A stretch of DNA of 64,000 bases from Clostridia bacterium (GTDB taxonomy: Bacteria; Bacillota; Clostridia; TANB77; CAG-508). A model generated the notes under the pieces. The model had not been told where the DNA came from, ran no database searches, and worked only from the letters and a program-made list of their open reading frames with translations. Within the stretch, counting starts at the first letter, position 1, and every line of letters starts with the position of its first letter. This document shows, one piece after another, positions 25,816 through 35,088 of this stretch. The translations under genes were made by a program, and so were the position numbers. The stretch covers positions 1 to 64,000 of the forward strand of contig JAFXOY010000065.1 in NCBI GenBank assembly GCA_017528375.1. Reading direction: 5' to 3'.

Positions 25816-26787
25816 ATGGATTTACCAATAGAATTAAGAAGTTTAATTGAGGAAAAACTGGAAAATAACAATATAAAAGACTTACAAAAAAATGCTGAAG
25901 GCATAAGTTTTAAATATAGAGAAAAAAGTGGAAAAGGTAACAGGCTGGTTACTGAAAATATTGAAGCATTAGCATATGCAGCAGTTAGAATGCCTGCAAC
26001 TTATGGAGCAATTATGACTGCATTACAAAATACTTTAGAAATATATAATCCACAAATACACTCTATTTTAGATGTTGGAGCCGGAACTGGTGCGGGAACA
26101 TGGGCAATAAGTAACATTATTGATTTTGAGGATAGCATATGTCTTGAAAGAGAAGATGAAATGATGAATCTTGGAAAATCTTTAATGCAAGAATCAGGAA
26201 TTCAACAATTAGAAAATGTACAATGGGAAAAATTTGATTTGGTAAGTTCAGAGATAGAACACAAAGCAGATTTAGTTATTTGTTCATATGTTTTAAATGA
26301 ATTGAGCGAAACAGACAGAAAACAAGCTTTGGAAAAATTGTGGAAAGCAACAAATAAAATTTTACTAATTATAGAACCAGGAACACCAGTTGGATTTAGT
26401 GAAATAAAAGAAATAAGAAAAAGTTTAATGGAAACAGGCGGTAAAGTAATTGCACCTTGTCCCATTATAGAAAAATGTCCAATAGCAGAAGATGACTGGT
26501 GTCATGCAACATGTAGAGTTTCAAGAACTAAGATTCACAAATTATTAAAAAGTGGTGATGTTCCATATGAAGATGAAAAGTTTTCATATATTGCTGTTAG
26601 TAAGGAAATGTTTGAAAAAAGTGATCTTGCAAGAGTTCTAAGACATCCTAAGATTGAAAGTGGAAAAATAACTTTACAAATATGTTCAAAAAATGGAATT
26701 AGTGAGAAGGTTATTACAAAAAAAGATAAAGAACTATTTAAACTAGCTAAAAAAGCTAGTTGTGGTGATAGAATTATCACAAATTAA
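25816..26787 (+). CDS. Rsm22-like ribosomal small-subunit methyltransferase-fold protein
   Basis: A 323-residue protein; GGAAGGG selects the ATG at 25816. The SAM-binding loop is ILDVGAGTGAGTWA, and SYVLNEL is the later acidic/asparagine motif typical of Rsm22. A cysteine cluster, CPIIEKCP plus DDWCHATC, probably binds an iron-sulfur cluster, as in mitochondrial METTL17/Rsm22. It is thought to act in small-ribosomal-subunit assembly. Catalytic activity is uncertain in this family. Confidence 0.82.
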   Translation: MDLPIELRSLIEEKLENNNIKDLQKNAEGISFKYREKSGKGNRLVTENIEALAYAAVRMPATYGAIMTALQNTLEIYNPQIHSILDVGAGTGAGTWAISNIIDFEDSICLEREDEMMNLGKSLMQESGIQQLENVQWEKFDLVSSEIEHKADLVICSYVLNELSETDRKQALEKLWKATNKILLIIEPGTPVGFSEIKEIRKSLMETGGKVIAPCPIIEKCPIAEDDWCHATCRVSRTKIHKLLKSGDVPYEDEKFSYIAVSKEMFEKSDLARVLRHPKIESGKITLQICSKNGISEKVITKKDKELFKLAKKASCGDRIITN

Positions 26788-26795
26788 ATAATTAT

Positions 26796-26825
26796 AAAAA
26801 GGCAGGAACACAATTCCTGCCTTTA
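26796..26825. terminator. Terminator after the Rsm22-like gene
   Basis: AAAGGCAGGAA pairs with TTCCTGCCTTT. Confidence 0.85.
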
Positions 26826-26921
26826 TGTATTTCAAATGAATTTGTATAAAACAAAAATTTAAAATTCATAAAACCAAGAAAAATATTCCTGCAAAAATTT
26901 AACTAGTTGCTAAAAACGAAC

Positions 26922-27128
26922 TTATTTTGCCATGTTGCTTTCAGCTTGTTGTATTAATTTTCTAACCATGTTACCACCGATTCTACCAGCGTCTCTTGAA
27001 GATAAGTCACCGTTATAACCATCTTTTAAAGTAACACCAACTTCACTAGCTACTTCATATTTGAATTTATTTAAAGCTTCAGCAGCAGCTGGAACAACTT
27101 TTCTATTTGAATTGTTTGAGTTTGCCAT
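26922..27128 (-). CDS. Alpha/beta-type small acid-soluble spore protein
   Basis: A 68-residue protein with GGAGGTG before the ATG at 27128. It has the alpha/beta SASP signature: ALNKFKYEVASEVGV, the GPR-protease region, and GGNMVRKLIQQAE. These proteins coat spore DNA and protect it from UV. In sporulating bacteria they are made in the forespore under sigma-G. Its presence indicates that the organism forms spores or descends recently from spore formers. Confidence 0.95.
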   Translation of the reverse strand: MANSNNSNRKVVPAAAEALNKFKYEVASEVGVTLKDGYNGDLSSRDAGRIGGNMVRKLIQQAESNMAK

Positions 27129-27367
27129 AATATTCACCTCCTGTAATTGTACATTTACTATTCTGAAAAAACTTTCTTGCTTTTTCAATATTATGATGTG
27201 CAATTATAATTTTTTTAAACTGGAAATTTCTTGAATTTCGACAAATTTTATAAAAAATAATTATACTATTTAATTTAACCGAAAATAAAAAAACAATTCA
27301 TAAATAAGTATAAGATTTTTTTATAAGTTAATAATTTAAATATAAAAAATTTTTTTGAGGTGATTTT

Positions 27368-27505
27368 ATGAATAATGATGATGATGAAATAGAGGATAGT
27401 ACAAAATATGGAGAGTTTGTTTCTTCTTATTTTGCATGGTTAACTTTAGATGGACAAAAGGAAAGAGCTAAAGAGTTGGATAAGATGACTAAAAACAAGG
27501 ATTGA
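27368..27505 (+). CDS. Small acidic protein, 45 residues
   Basis: The ATG at 27368 follows TTTGAGGTGATTTT, a good ribosome site. The protein begins MNNDDDEIEDSTKYGEFV and continues through YFAWLTLDGQKERAKELD. The family is unknown. It sits 70 bases before clpC, with the clpC promoter probably in between. Confidence 0.6.
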   Translation: MNNDDDEIEDSTKYGEFVSSYFAWLTLDGQKERAKELDKMTKNKD

Positions 27506-27576
27506 TTCAAAAAAGCTTGAAAAGACAAGCAATTGTGTGATATTATATAATACACAAAAATGAAAGGAGATTTAGT

Positions 27577-30030
27577 ATGCAATATAGGTTTACTAATAGA
27601 GCTGAAAAGGCTTTACAAATTGCAAATGAAACAGCATCAACTATGGGTCATAGTTATATAGGAACAGAACATTTATTGTATGGTTTGGCTGAAGAAGGAA
27701 ATGGTGTCGCAAGTAAAGTTTTAGAATTGCAGAATGTTACTCCAGATAAAATAATAGAAGAGATTGAAGAATTAATAGGAATAGTAGAAAATGATATAGA
27801 AATAGTTGGAACATCAGGTTTTACGCCACGTACTAAAAGGGTAATTGAAAATGCCTTTAAAGAAACTAAAAAAATAGGTAGTGAATTTATAGGAACAGAA
27901 CAATTGTTAATAGGAATAATGCAAGAGGCTGATAGTGTTGCAGTTAGAATTTTACTAGATTTAGATGTTAGTCCACAAAAAGTATATAGTGAAATTTCTA
28001 AAGTGATAAATGAAGAAGATTTAACTCAAAGTGATTTGTTAGATAGCAAATACATTGGAAGCTATAATTCAACACCAACTTTAAATCAATTTGGTGCTGA
28101 TTTAACAAAACAAGCAAGAGAAGGAAAATTAGATCCTGTCATTGGAAGAAAAGATGAAATTGAAAGAGTAATTCAAATTTTATCAAGAAGAACAAAGAAC
28201 AATCCATGCTTGATTGGTGAACCAGGTGTTGGAAAAACAGCCGTAATAGAAGGATTAGCTGAAAAAATTGTTTTAAATGATGTTCCAGAATTATTAAGAA
28301 ACAAAAGAGTGGTAACCTTAGATATAACTAGCATGATTGCAGGAGCAAAATATAGAGGAGATTTTGAAGAAAGAATTAAGAAAAGCCTAAATGAAGTAAA
28401 AAAAGTAGGAGATGTTATATTATTTATTGATGAAATCCATACAATAGTTGGAGCTGGGGCTGCAGAAGGAGCAGTTGATGCTGCTAATATTTTAAAACCA
28501 TTGTTAGCAAGAGGTGAAATACAATTAATAGGTGCAACAACAATAAGTGAATATAGAAAATATATTGAAAAAGATGCTGCACTTGAAAGAAGATTTAGCC
28601 CTGTTAATGTTTTAGAACCTACACCAGAAGATACAATTAGAATTTTGCAAGGTGTTCGTGATAAATATGAAGCACATCATAATGTCAAAATAACAGATGA
28701 AGCTATAGAAGCTGCAGTTACACTATCTGTTAGATATGTAAATGATAGATTCCTCCCAGATAAGGCAATTGATTTAATTGATGAAGCATCATCAAAACTA
28801 AAAATGAAAACATATACAAGACCAGAAAGACTAAAAGAACAAGAAGAGAAAATTGCTCAAATAGAAAAAGAAAAAGAAGAAGCAATTTTAGTACAGGATT
28901 TTGAAAAAGCAGCAAATTTAAGAGATGAAGAATATGAGTTAAGAGAAAAATTAGAAAAAGATAATAAAAGATGGGAAAATAAAACAAGTAGAAATGTTAC
29001 AATTCTAAACGAAGAAGATATTGCTGAGGTCATTTCAAGTTGGACTAATATTCCTGTTAAGAAATTAACTCAAGATGAAAATGAAAAATTGAAGTCGTTA
29101 GAAGATGTTCTTCATAAAAGGGTTGTTGGGCAAAATGAAGCTGTAGAAGCGGTTGCAAAAGCAATAAGAAGAGGAAGAGTAGGATTAAAAGATCCATCAA
29201 GACCAATAGGTTCATTCTTATTTTTAGGACCAACTGGTGTTGGAAAAACAGAGCTATCTAAAGCCTTGGCTGAAGCATTATTTGGAAATGAAGATGCTAT
29301 GATAAGAATTGATATGTCAGAATTTATGGAACCACATTCAGTATCTAAATTAATTGGTTCGCCTCCAGGATATGTTGGATTTGATGAAGGTGGACAATTA
29401 ACAGAGAAAATCAGGAGAAAGCCATATTCTGTTTTATTATTTGATGAAATAGAAAAAGCACATCCTGATGTTATGAATATGTTATTGCAAATATTAGAAG
29501 ATGGGCGATTAACAGATTCACAAGGAAGAACTGTTAATTTCAAAAATACGGTAGTGATAATGACTTCTAATATTGGAGCAAGAATGATAACAGACAAGAA
29601 AATGTTAGGTTTTACAGTAAATTCAGAAGATGATAAAAAAGAAGAAAACAAACAATATGAATCAACTAAAAAAGATGTTATGGCTGAATTAAAGAAAGAG
29701 TTCAAACCGGAATTTATTAATCGTATAGACGAAATTATCGTATTTCATAAATTAGTTGAAGAAGATATAATGAAAATAATAGATATAATGTTGAAGCAGG
29801 TTGAAAAAAGATTGAAAGATAATAATTTAGATGTTCAAATTGATGATAGTGTAAAAAAATATATTTTTGAAAAAGGCTTTGATAAAAATTATGGGGCTAG
29901 ACCTTTGCGTAGAGCTATTCAAACTTATGTTGAAGATGAAATCAGCGAGGCTATTTTGGATGGAAAGGTAGTTGTAAACAAAAAAGCAGTAATTGAAATT
30001 GATGAAAAACAGAAAGTTGTTGTTAGATAA
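27577..30030 (+). CDS. clpC: ClpC AAA+ unfoldase
   Basis: An 817-residue Hsp100 ATPase. The paired N domains occupy residues 1-150 (RFTNRAEKALQIAN, FIGTEQLLIGI). AAA-1 has GEPGVGKTAVIEG and FIDEIHTIVGAG. The UVR motif lies near residue 440 (QDFEKAANLRDEEYELRE). AAA-2 has GPTGVGKTELSKA and LFDEIEKAHPDV. The complex with ClpP degrades proteins. It stands alone here rather than in a ctsR-mcsAB-clpC operon. AAAGGAG precedes the ATG. Confidence 0.96.
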   Translation: MQYRFTNRAEKALQIANETASTMGHSYIGTEHLLYGLAEEGNGVASKVLELQNVTPDKIIEEIEELIGIVENDIEIVGTSGFTPRTKRVIENAFKETKKIGSEFIGTEQLLIGIMQEADSVAVRILLDLDVSPQKVYSEISKVINEEDLTQSDLLDSKYIGSYNSTPTLNQFGADLTKQAREGKLDPVIGRKDEIERVIQILSRRTKNNPCLIGEPGVGKTAVIEGLAEKIVLNDVPELLRNKRVVTLDITSMIAGAKYRGDFEERIKKSLNEVKKVGDVILFIDEIHTIVGAGAAEGAVDAANILKPLLARGEIQLIGATTISEYRKYIEKDAALERRFSPVNVLEPTPEDTIRILQGVRDKYEAHHNVKITDEAIEAAVTLSVRYVNDRFLPDKAIDLIDEASSKLKMKTYTRPERLKEQEEKIAQIEKEKEEAILVQDFEKAANLRDEEYELREKLEKDNKRWENKTSRNVTILNEEDIAEVISSWTNIPVKKLTQDENEKLKSLEDVLHKRVVGQNEAVEAVAKAIRRGRVGLKDPSRPIGSFLFLGPTGVGKTELSKALAEALFGNEDAMIRIDMSEFMEPHSVSKLIGSPPGYVGFDEGGQLTEKIRRKPYSVLLFDEIEKAHPDVMNMLLQILEDGRLTDSQGRTVNFKNTVVIMTSNIGARMITDKKMLGFTVNSEDDKKEENKQYESTKKDVMAELKKEFKPEFINRIDEIIVFHKLVEEDIMKIIDIMLKQVEKRLKDNNLDVQIDDSVKKYIFEKGFDKNYGARPLRRAIQTYVEDEISEAILDGKVVVNKKAVIEIDEKQKVVVR

Positions 30031-30090
30031 TTTAAATTAGGGACGGAGAAAATTTTAAAAATTTAAAATTTTCTCCGTCCCCGATTTAAA
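30031..30090. repeat. GGGACGGAG palindrome, copy 1
   Basis: TTTAAATTAGGGACGGAG at 30031 pairs with CTCCGTCCCCGATTTAAA at the right end, through an AT-rich middle. The whole is nearly one long palindrome. A close copy lies at 47079-47141. Here it sits between clpC and efp and could end the clpC transcript. Confidence 0.85.
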
Positions 30091-30170
30091 AACACTTGAT
30101 TTTTTAGTGGAAATATGGTAATATATAGAAATATGAATAGTGAAAATTAAATTTGAAAGGGGAAATAACA

Positions 30171-30740
30171 ATGGCAGAAGTATATATGGCAGGAGATTTT
30201 AGAAATGGAACAACATTTGAAATGGACGGAAACGTATTCAAAGTTGTAGAATTCCAACACGTAAAACCAGGTAAAGGTTCAGCATTTGTTAGAACAAAAT
30301 TAAAAAATGTAATCAGTGGGGCAGTTATTGAAAAAACATTTAACCCATCTGAAAAATATCCGGGAGCAGAAATCGAGAAAAAAGAAATGCAATATTTATA
30401 TAATGACGAAGATTTATACTATTTCATGGATAATGAAACATATGAACAAATGCCTTTAAATAAAGAACAATTAGGAGATGCTTTAAAATATATTAAAGAA
30501 AACATGAATGTTAAAATCTTATCATTCAAAGGAAATGTATTTGCAGTTGAACCTCCAATGTTCGTAGAATTAGAAGTAACTTACACAGAACCTGGATTTG
30601 CTGGAAACACAACAACAACATCTGGAAAACCAGCTAAATTAGAAAACGGATTAGAAATATTAGTTCCATTATTCGTAAACATTGGTGATATCGTTAAAAT
30701 CGATACAAGAACTGGTGATTACATGGAAAGAGTAAACTAA
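30171..30740 (+). CDS. efp: Translation elongation factor P
   Basis: A 189-residue protein of three beta-barrel domains, from the ATG at 30171 behind GAAAGGGG. Recognisable segments are [19 protein letters not shown], the loop [10 protein letters not shown], with Lys at the usual modification position, and the C-terminal [21 protein letters not shown] relieves ribosome stalling at polyproline. Confidence 0.97.
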   Translation: MAEVYMAGDFRNGTTFEMDGNVFKVVEFQHVKPGKGSAFVRTKLKNVISGAVIEKTFNPSEKYPGAEIEKKEMQYLYNDEDLYYFMDNETYEQMPLNKEQLGDALKYIKENMNVKILSFKGNVFAVEPPMFVELEVTYTEPGFAGNTTTTSGKPAKLENGLEILVPLFVNIGDIVKIDTRTGDYMERVN

Positions 30741-30762
30741 TTAAAAACTATTAATGAAAAAG

Positions 30763-30814
30763 AATAAGCTTATATTTTAATGTATTAATGTACATAATAA
30801 AATATAAGCTTATT
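30763..30814 (+). terminator. Hairpin after efp
   Basis: AATAAGCTTATATTTTA pairs perfectly with TAAAATATAAGCTTATT around an 18-base loop. No T run follows, so it may be a processing or stability hairpin. The next ribosome site (AAAGG) begins five bases after it. Confidence 0.6.
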
Positions 30815-30833
30815 TTAGAAAGGTTTGAAATTA

Positions 30834-31250
30834 ATGGAAGATTTAAGTAAAGATTTTCAAAAGGTTATTAATGAATTATTAGAAAGTATAAATTTATTAA
30901 GTAATAAAATTGACATTATAGAAAAAAGACAAAAAGATATTGAAAATAAAATTAATAAAATTCAAAATTCAGTTTCAGGAATTGAGAATGATATGTATGA
31001 TGATGGGTTTGAATTTGAAGTTATTTGTCCATATTGTAATACAGAATTTGTGGCAGATGTTGAATCAAAATCAGAAATTAAATGTCCTGAATGTCAAAAC
31101 GTTATTGAACTAGATTGGAATGGTGGGGAAGAGCAAAATTGTTGCTCTGGGCACTGTTCAAGTTGTGGTTCAAGATGTGGAGAATCTTTTTTTAATGAAT
31201 TTGGAGAAGATATTAATTTTATTGATGAAGATGACGATGATGATATGTAG
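30834..31250 (+). CDS. Coiled-coil zinc-ribbon protein with acidic tail
   Basis: A 138-residue protein from the ATG at 30834 (AAAGG ten bases upstream). Residues 5-55 form a coiled coil (KVINELLESINLLSNKIDII). A zinc ribbon follows (CPYC and CPEC), then a second Cys cluster (CCSGHCSSCGSRCG) and an Asp/Glu-rich end. This layout is common in Clostridia without a known role. It is convergent with the M23 gene, ending three bases from it. Confidence 0.75.
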   Translation: MEDLSKDFQKVINELLESINLLSNKIDIIEKRQKDIENKINKIQNSVSGIENDMYDDGFEFEVICPYCNTEFVADVESKSEIKCPECQNVIELDWNGGEEQNCCSGHCSSCGSRCGESFFNEFGEDINFIDEDDDDDM

Positions 31251-31252
31251 TC

Positions 31253-31850
31253 TTAAAATAGTGACATTGGATCAATATATTTGGAATTAACTTTTACGGT
31301 AAAATGTAAATGAGATCCAGTTGTTGCTCCATTTGTTGGATTACCGATTAGAGTCTTTATATGGATTATTAGGAAACCCGTATACATTTTTAGGACCAAC
31401 TTGAGCAATTATTTGTCCTTGATTTACAAATTGACCTGGTTGAACTAAATAGTTAGGGGAAATATGGTGGAAAATAACGGTGTATTGTTCATTTTCTACA
31501 ACTACACTACATCCGCCACTTCCCATAAATCCAGTTCGTGTTACTTTACCTGAGATTGCTGATATAATATTTGTTCCGGCAGGGGCAGGTAAATCAATTC
31601 CACCGTGAAATGTTGTAGCTCCGACAGTTGGCGCACCTCTGTAGCCAAAAGGAGAGCTAATACGGGTATAACCAGGAAGGGGCCAACAAATATTTTTAGA
31701 AGAGATAATTTTCGTAAAACTTGTTTCAGTATTAGAAGGATTAGTAATTGTAACATTGTTTAAAAATGGAATGGAGAAAGTAGAAATAATTATTATAGTA
31801 ATAAAAATGATAATAAAAAAAGTTTTGGTAAGTGAATTAAAATTAAACAT
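31253..31850 (-). CDS. M23 metallopeptidase, needing +1 frameshift at CGG
   Basis: A LytM-type peptidoglycan endopeptidase with one N-terminal membrane anchor (residues 11-30). The zinc motif HGGIDLPAPAG and the strand GYRGAPTVGATTF are in frame. Zero frame then reads DSN, CGG (31346-31344), TAA. Skipping the C gives DSNGNPTNGATTGSHLHFTV and ends at TAA 31255-31253, 198 residues in total. The restored part contains HLHF, the second zinc and catalytic histidine motif, without which the enzyme is dead. The final 31 codons are conserved M23 sequence with no other lesion. Confidence 0.86.
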
Positions 31851-31916
31851 AAAGCTCCTTTCAAAGTAAATAAATAGAGGATAAAAAATATTTTGAAATA
31901 ATTTGTTTATAAAAAT

Positions 31917-31947
31917 AAAAGCCTTGGTATTTCCATACCAAGGCTTT
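31917..31947. terminator. Terminator downstream of tRNA-Trp
   Basis: AAAAGCCTTGGTAT pairs with ATACCAAGGCTTTT. On the minus strand it follows the tRNA gene. Confidence 0.85.
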
Positions 31948-31970
31948 TAAACTCCTTTTGGAGTAAAATC

Positions 31971-32045
31971 TGGCAGGGGTAGAAGGACTCGAACCCTCAC
32001 AGGCGGTTTTGGAGACCGATGTGCTACCATTAACACTATACCCCT
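31971..32045 (-). tRNA. tRNA-Trp (CCA anticodon)
   Basis: The minus strand starts AGGGGTATAGTG and ends ACCCCTGCCA with an encoded CCA. The anticodon loop is CTCCAAA, giving anticodon CCA for UGG. The T-arm GGGTTCGAGTCC is standard. Acceptor arms pair, with one weak pair at the base of the anticodon stem. Confidence 0.93.
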
Positions 32046-32119
32046 ATATATCGACATTTGTTATATTATCATATTTATTTTATTAGTGCAAGATGTTTTT
32101 ATAAAAAATATTTTTAATT

Positions 32120-32475
32120 TGGTGGAGGTGAGGAGAGTCGAACTCCTGTCCAAATGCTCTTCCATATAAACTTCTCCGAGTGCAGTTTGTTATTAAAATT
32201 CCTTTAGTATAACATTAACAAACAAACGATATACTAAAGTAGCTATAAAATACCCACTATTTCCATAGCAAGAAATAGTTTTGTTTCCCACTAATTTGAC
32301 GCCTTATTAATAACCGTGGGAAGTTATTGTAAGACGACGCCGCAACTTAGGCAGCGTATGCTAATTCTGTATTATCAGCGTTTATATTTATTTTCTCGTT
32401 TATTTAAGTGGCCAACGAGAATCCACTACTCGCTATTTATACTTCTAAACAATTGTCGAAACCAATTACACCCCC
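32120..32475 (-). ncRNA. ssrA: tmRNA (trans-translation RNA)
   Basis: About 356 nt on the minus strand. The 5' end GGGGGTGTAATTGGTTTCGA and the 3' end TCGACTCTCCTCACCTCC plus ACCA form the alanyl-tRNA-like domain. The tag region reads, from a GCT resume codon, ADNTELAYAA then TAA. It rescues ribosomes stalled on broken messages or at hungry codons and marks the peptide for proteolysis. Ribosomes stalled at CGG would be a natural client. Confidence 0.95.
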
Positions 32476-32606
32476 ATAAATGAATGTAATCTAAACTACA
32501 ATAGAGTACCTTTTAATTATACAATAATTTTAAGAAAAAAACAATATATAAATTGATATTGCAAAAAATAAATAATAAGTATAAAATAGCCATAGAAAAT
32601 AAATTT

Positions 32607-32724
32607 TGCACAATTGGGGACGCGTCCCCGCTGTGCAAAATGCACAACGAGGGACACATCAGCAAGGGATAACCTGTCCCTGGCTGTGCAAAATGCACAG
32701 CAGGGACGCGTCCCCAACTGTGCA
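32607..32724. repeat. Triple REP-like palindromes (TGCACA type)
   Basis: Three palindromes bounded by TGCACA and TGTGCA: 32607-32637 (31 bp), 32641-32690 (50 bp) and 32694-32724 (31 bp). The first and third are inverted copies of each other around GGGGACGCGTCCCC. The array ends six bases before the AGAAAGGAAAG ribosome site of the transketolase subunit. Confidence 0.85.
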
Positions 32725-32737
32725 GAAAGGAAAGTAT

Positions 32738-33556
32738 ATGAAAGTTACAGATATAGGAGATTTAGAAATAATTGCTAAAGATATAAGAAGAAATATAGTA
32801 AAAACAGTGTATAATGCAAAATCTGGGCACCCAGGAGGTTCACTTTCTTGTGCAGATATTTTAACTGTTTTATATTTTAATCAAATGAATATAAATCCAC
32901 AAGATCCTAAAGCTGAAGGAAGAGATAGGTTTGTATTATCAAAAGGACATTGTTCACCTGCGTTATATAGTACTTTGGCAAAAAGAGGATATTTTGATGA
33001 AAAAGAACTAGATACATTTAGAAAAATAGGTTCAAATTTACAAGGACATCCAGATATGAACAAAATTCCGGGTGTAGATATGACAAGTGGTTCATTAGGA
33101 CAAGGATTATCTGTTGCAAATGGAATGGCGCTTTCATCAAAAATGGGCAGTATGGGATATAGAGTTTATTGCTTATTAGGTGATGGAGAAATAGAAGAAG
33201 GGCAAGTTTGGGAAGCAGCAATGACATCGGCAAAATATAAATTAGATAATTTATGTGTTATAGTAGATAATAATAATTTGCAAATAGATGGAAATATTAA
33301 AGATGTAAAAGGATTAAATAAAATAGAAGAAAAATTTGAAAGTTTTGGTTTTAAGGTTATTCCAGTTGACGGAAATAATATTGAACAATTAATTGATGGT
33401 TTTGAAAGGGCAAAAATGACGAAAGGAATGCCAACTGCAATTATAGCAAGAACTGTAAAAGGAAAAGGTGTTTCTTTTATGGAAAACAAACCAGAATGGC
33501 ATGGTAAAGCTCCAAATGAGGAGCAATTTAAGCAAGCAATGAACGAATTAAATTAA
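32738..33556 (+). CDS. Transketolase, N-terminal (TPP-binding) subunit
   Basis: A 272-residue protein from the ATG at 32738 behind AGAAAGGAAAG. It contains the thiamine-diphosphate site (GDGEIEEGQVWEAAM to VDNNNLQIDG) and the AKSGHPGGSLSCADIL start typical of transketolase. Many Firmicutes encode transketolase as two half proteins, and the second half follows. Together they move two-carbon units in the pentose phosphate pathway. Confidence 0.95.
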   Translation: MKVTDIGDLEIIAKDIRRNIVKTVYNAKSGHPGGSLSCADILTVLYFNQMNINPQDPKAEGRDRFVLSKGHCSPALYSTLAKRGYFDEKELDTFRKIGSNLQGHPDMNKIPGVDMTSGSLGQGLSVANGMALSSKMGSMGYRVYCLLGDGEIEEGQVWEAAMTSAKYKLDNLCVIVDNNNLQIDGNIKDVKGLNKIEEKFESFGFKVIPVDGNNIEQLIDGFERAKMTKGMPTAIIARTVKGKGVSFMENKPEWHGKAPNEEQFKQAMNELN

Positions 33557-33564
33557 CATAAAAA

Positions 33565-33597
33565 TGACACAAAATGAGTCCGTCCTGGATTGTGTCA
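33565..33597. repeat. REP-like palindrome (TGACACA type)
   Basis: 33 bp bounded by TGACACA and TGTGTCA with inner GAGTCCGTCC. It is the reverse complement of the copy at 49623-49655 with few changes. It occupies the spacer between the two transketolase genes, ending just before AGAAAGG. Confidence 0.85.
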
Positions 33598-33614
33598 CAG
33601 AAAGGAATGATAAT

Positions 33615-34538
33615 ATGAATTTAGATAAAAAAGTAGCAACACGTCAAAGTTATGGAGAAGCATTAAAAGAATTAGGTAAAGAAAATGAAAATATAGTTGT
33701 TTTAGATGCTGATTTATCTACTGCTACAAAAACGGAATTGTTTGCTAAAGAGTTTCCAGAAAGATTTTTTGATTTAGGAATCAGTGAACAAGATATGATT
33801 GGAACAGCTGCTGGATTTGCAACTTGTGGTAAAATTCCATTTGCTAGTACATTTGCGGTATTTGCTGCAGGCAGGGCATATGATCAAATCAGAAATAGCG
33901 TATGCTATCCAAATTTAAATGTTAAAATTTGTGCTACACATGCTGGTGTAACAGTTGGAGAAGATGGAGCAAGCCATCAAATGTTAGAAGATATTTCAAT
34001 GATGAGAACATTACCTAATATGAAAGTATTTTCACCATGTGATGATACTGAAACAAAATATATAATTAGTGAAATTAGCAAAATAGATGGGCCATGTTAT
34101 GTACGTTTATCAAGATTGTCAACACCTGTTATATATGATGAAAATGAAAAATTCGAATTAGGTAAAGCAAAACAAATTGGAAATGGGGAAGATGCTACTA
34201 TTTTTGCAACAGGAGTTTGTGTTGCTGAAAGCTTAAAAGCAAAGGAAATATTAGAGAAAAAAGGTATAAATGTTAGGGTAGTTGATATTCATACTTTAAA
34301 ACCAATTGATAAAGAAGCAATAGTAAGATGTGCTAAAGAAACGAAAAGAATAATTACTGTTGAAGATCATAGTATAATAGGAGGATTAGGGTCAAGTATT
34401 TGTGAAATATTAGCTGAAGAGTATCCTTGTAAAGTAACAAGATTAGGAATAAATGATTCATTTGGTAAATCTGGAGATGCAATACAGCTTATGAATTACT
34501 TTAGAATTGATGCTGAAGCAATTGTAAATTTGTTCTAA
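33615..34538 (+). CDS. Transketolase, C-terminal (pyrimidine-binding) subunit
   Basis: A 307-residue protein from the ATG at 33615. It has the pyrimidine-binding domain with the catalytic Glu in DLGISEQDMIGTAAGFA, then the C-terminal domain (RVVDIHTLKPIDKEAI, VEDHSIIGGLGS). It pairs with the preceding N-terminal half. A REP-like palindrome fills the gap between them. Confidence 0.95.
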   Translation: MNLDKKVATRQSYGEALKELGKENENIVVLDADLSTATKTELFAKEFPERFFDLGISEQDMIGTAAGFATCGKIPFASTFAVFAAGRAYDQIRNSVCYPNLNVKICATHAGVTVGEDGASHQMLEDISMMRTLPNMKVFSPCDDTETKYIISEISKIDGPCYVRLSRLSTPVIYDENEKFELGKAKQIGNGEDATIFATGVCVAESLKAKEILEKKGINVRVVDIHTLKPIDKEAIVRCAKETKRIITVEDHSIIGGLGSSICEILAEEYPCKVTRLGINDSFGKSGDAIQLMNYFRIDAEAIVNLF

Positions 34539-34540
34539 AT

Positions 34541-34569
34541 TTGCCAAAACGCCTAAAATGTGGTATAAT
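34541..34569 (+). promoter_or_regulatory. Promoter of the 112-residue membrane protein gene
   Basis: TTGCCA 34541-34546 and TATAAT 34564-34569 with 17-bp spacing. Confidence 0.78.
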
Positions 34570-34597
34570 TAAGTATACTAGATAGAAGGTGGTAAAT

Positions 34598-34936
34598 ATG
34601 GTAATTTTAACTATTATATATGTTTTATTACTTGTTATTGCAGCATTAGTAGGTTATACAATATTACAAATTAAATTATATGGAATGAATGTTAAAGACT
34701 TCTGGACATTTATTAAATCAATTCAAGATTTAGATGTTTTATATAAATTCTCAAAAAGATATGAAAAAATGTCTTCACAAGAACAAATAATATTCTTAGC
34801 AGAAGCAGAAAAAATGTTTAATGCTTTTGATAAAGTTCCATCACAAATTTGGGAAGATGAATATGAAAAATATTCACAAATTGTTGATGTATACAGAAAC
34901 ATAAAAATGCTAAGATGGTCTGATGCAAATTCCTAA
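34598..34936 (+). CDS. Membrane-anchored hypothetical protein, 112 residues
   Basis: GAAGGTGG selects the ATG at 34598. One N-terminal membrane span (ILTIIYVLLLVIAALVGYTI) leads to a cytoplasmic helical part (WTFIKSIQDLDVLYKF, then EAEKMFNAFDKVPSQIWEDE). The family is not recognised. It has its own promoter and a strong terminator. Confidence 0.65.
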   Translation: MVILTIIYVLLLVIAALVGYTILQIKLYGMNVKDFWTFIKSIQDLDVLYKFSKRYEKMSSQEQIIFLAEAEKMFNAFDKVPSQIWEDEYEKYSQIVDVYRNIKMLRWSDANS

Positions 34937-34961
34937 AAGTACATATAGAAATACTATAGCT

Positions 34962-35010
34962 AAAGTAGTGATGTAACATTAAATTGATAATGTTACATTA
35001 CTACTTTTTT
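34962..35010 (+). terminator. Strong terminator
   Basis: A 19-bp stem (AAAGTAGTGATGTAACATT against AATGTTACATTACTACTTT) with an 8-base loop and T tail. Confidence 0.9.
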
Positions 35011-35030
35011 ATTGAAAAGGTTACATAAAT

Positions 35031-35059
35031 TTGACTATATTTAAAAAATATGATAAAAT
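35031..35059 (+). promoter_or_regulatory. Promoter of the orphan gene at 35089
   Basis: TTGACT 35031-35036 and TAAAAT 35054-35059, 17 bp apart. Surrounding words match the 13310 promoter (AAATTTGACTA, TGATAAAAT). Confidence 0.78.
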
Positions 35060-35088
35060 AAAGAATATTTTACAAAGGAGGGGCTAAA

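Noticed and set aside
28730..29705. Long minus-strand ORFs inside clpC
   Set aside because: Shadow frames of a strongly conserved gene, without ribosome sites.
32513..32717. Two overlapping minus-strand ORFs rich in HFAQ and CTAR-like segments
   Set aside because: They are translations of the TGCACA palindromes; no ribosome site and no independent conservation.
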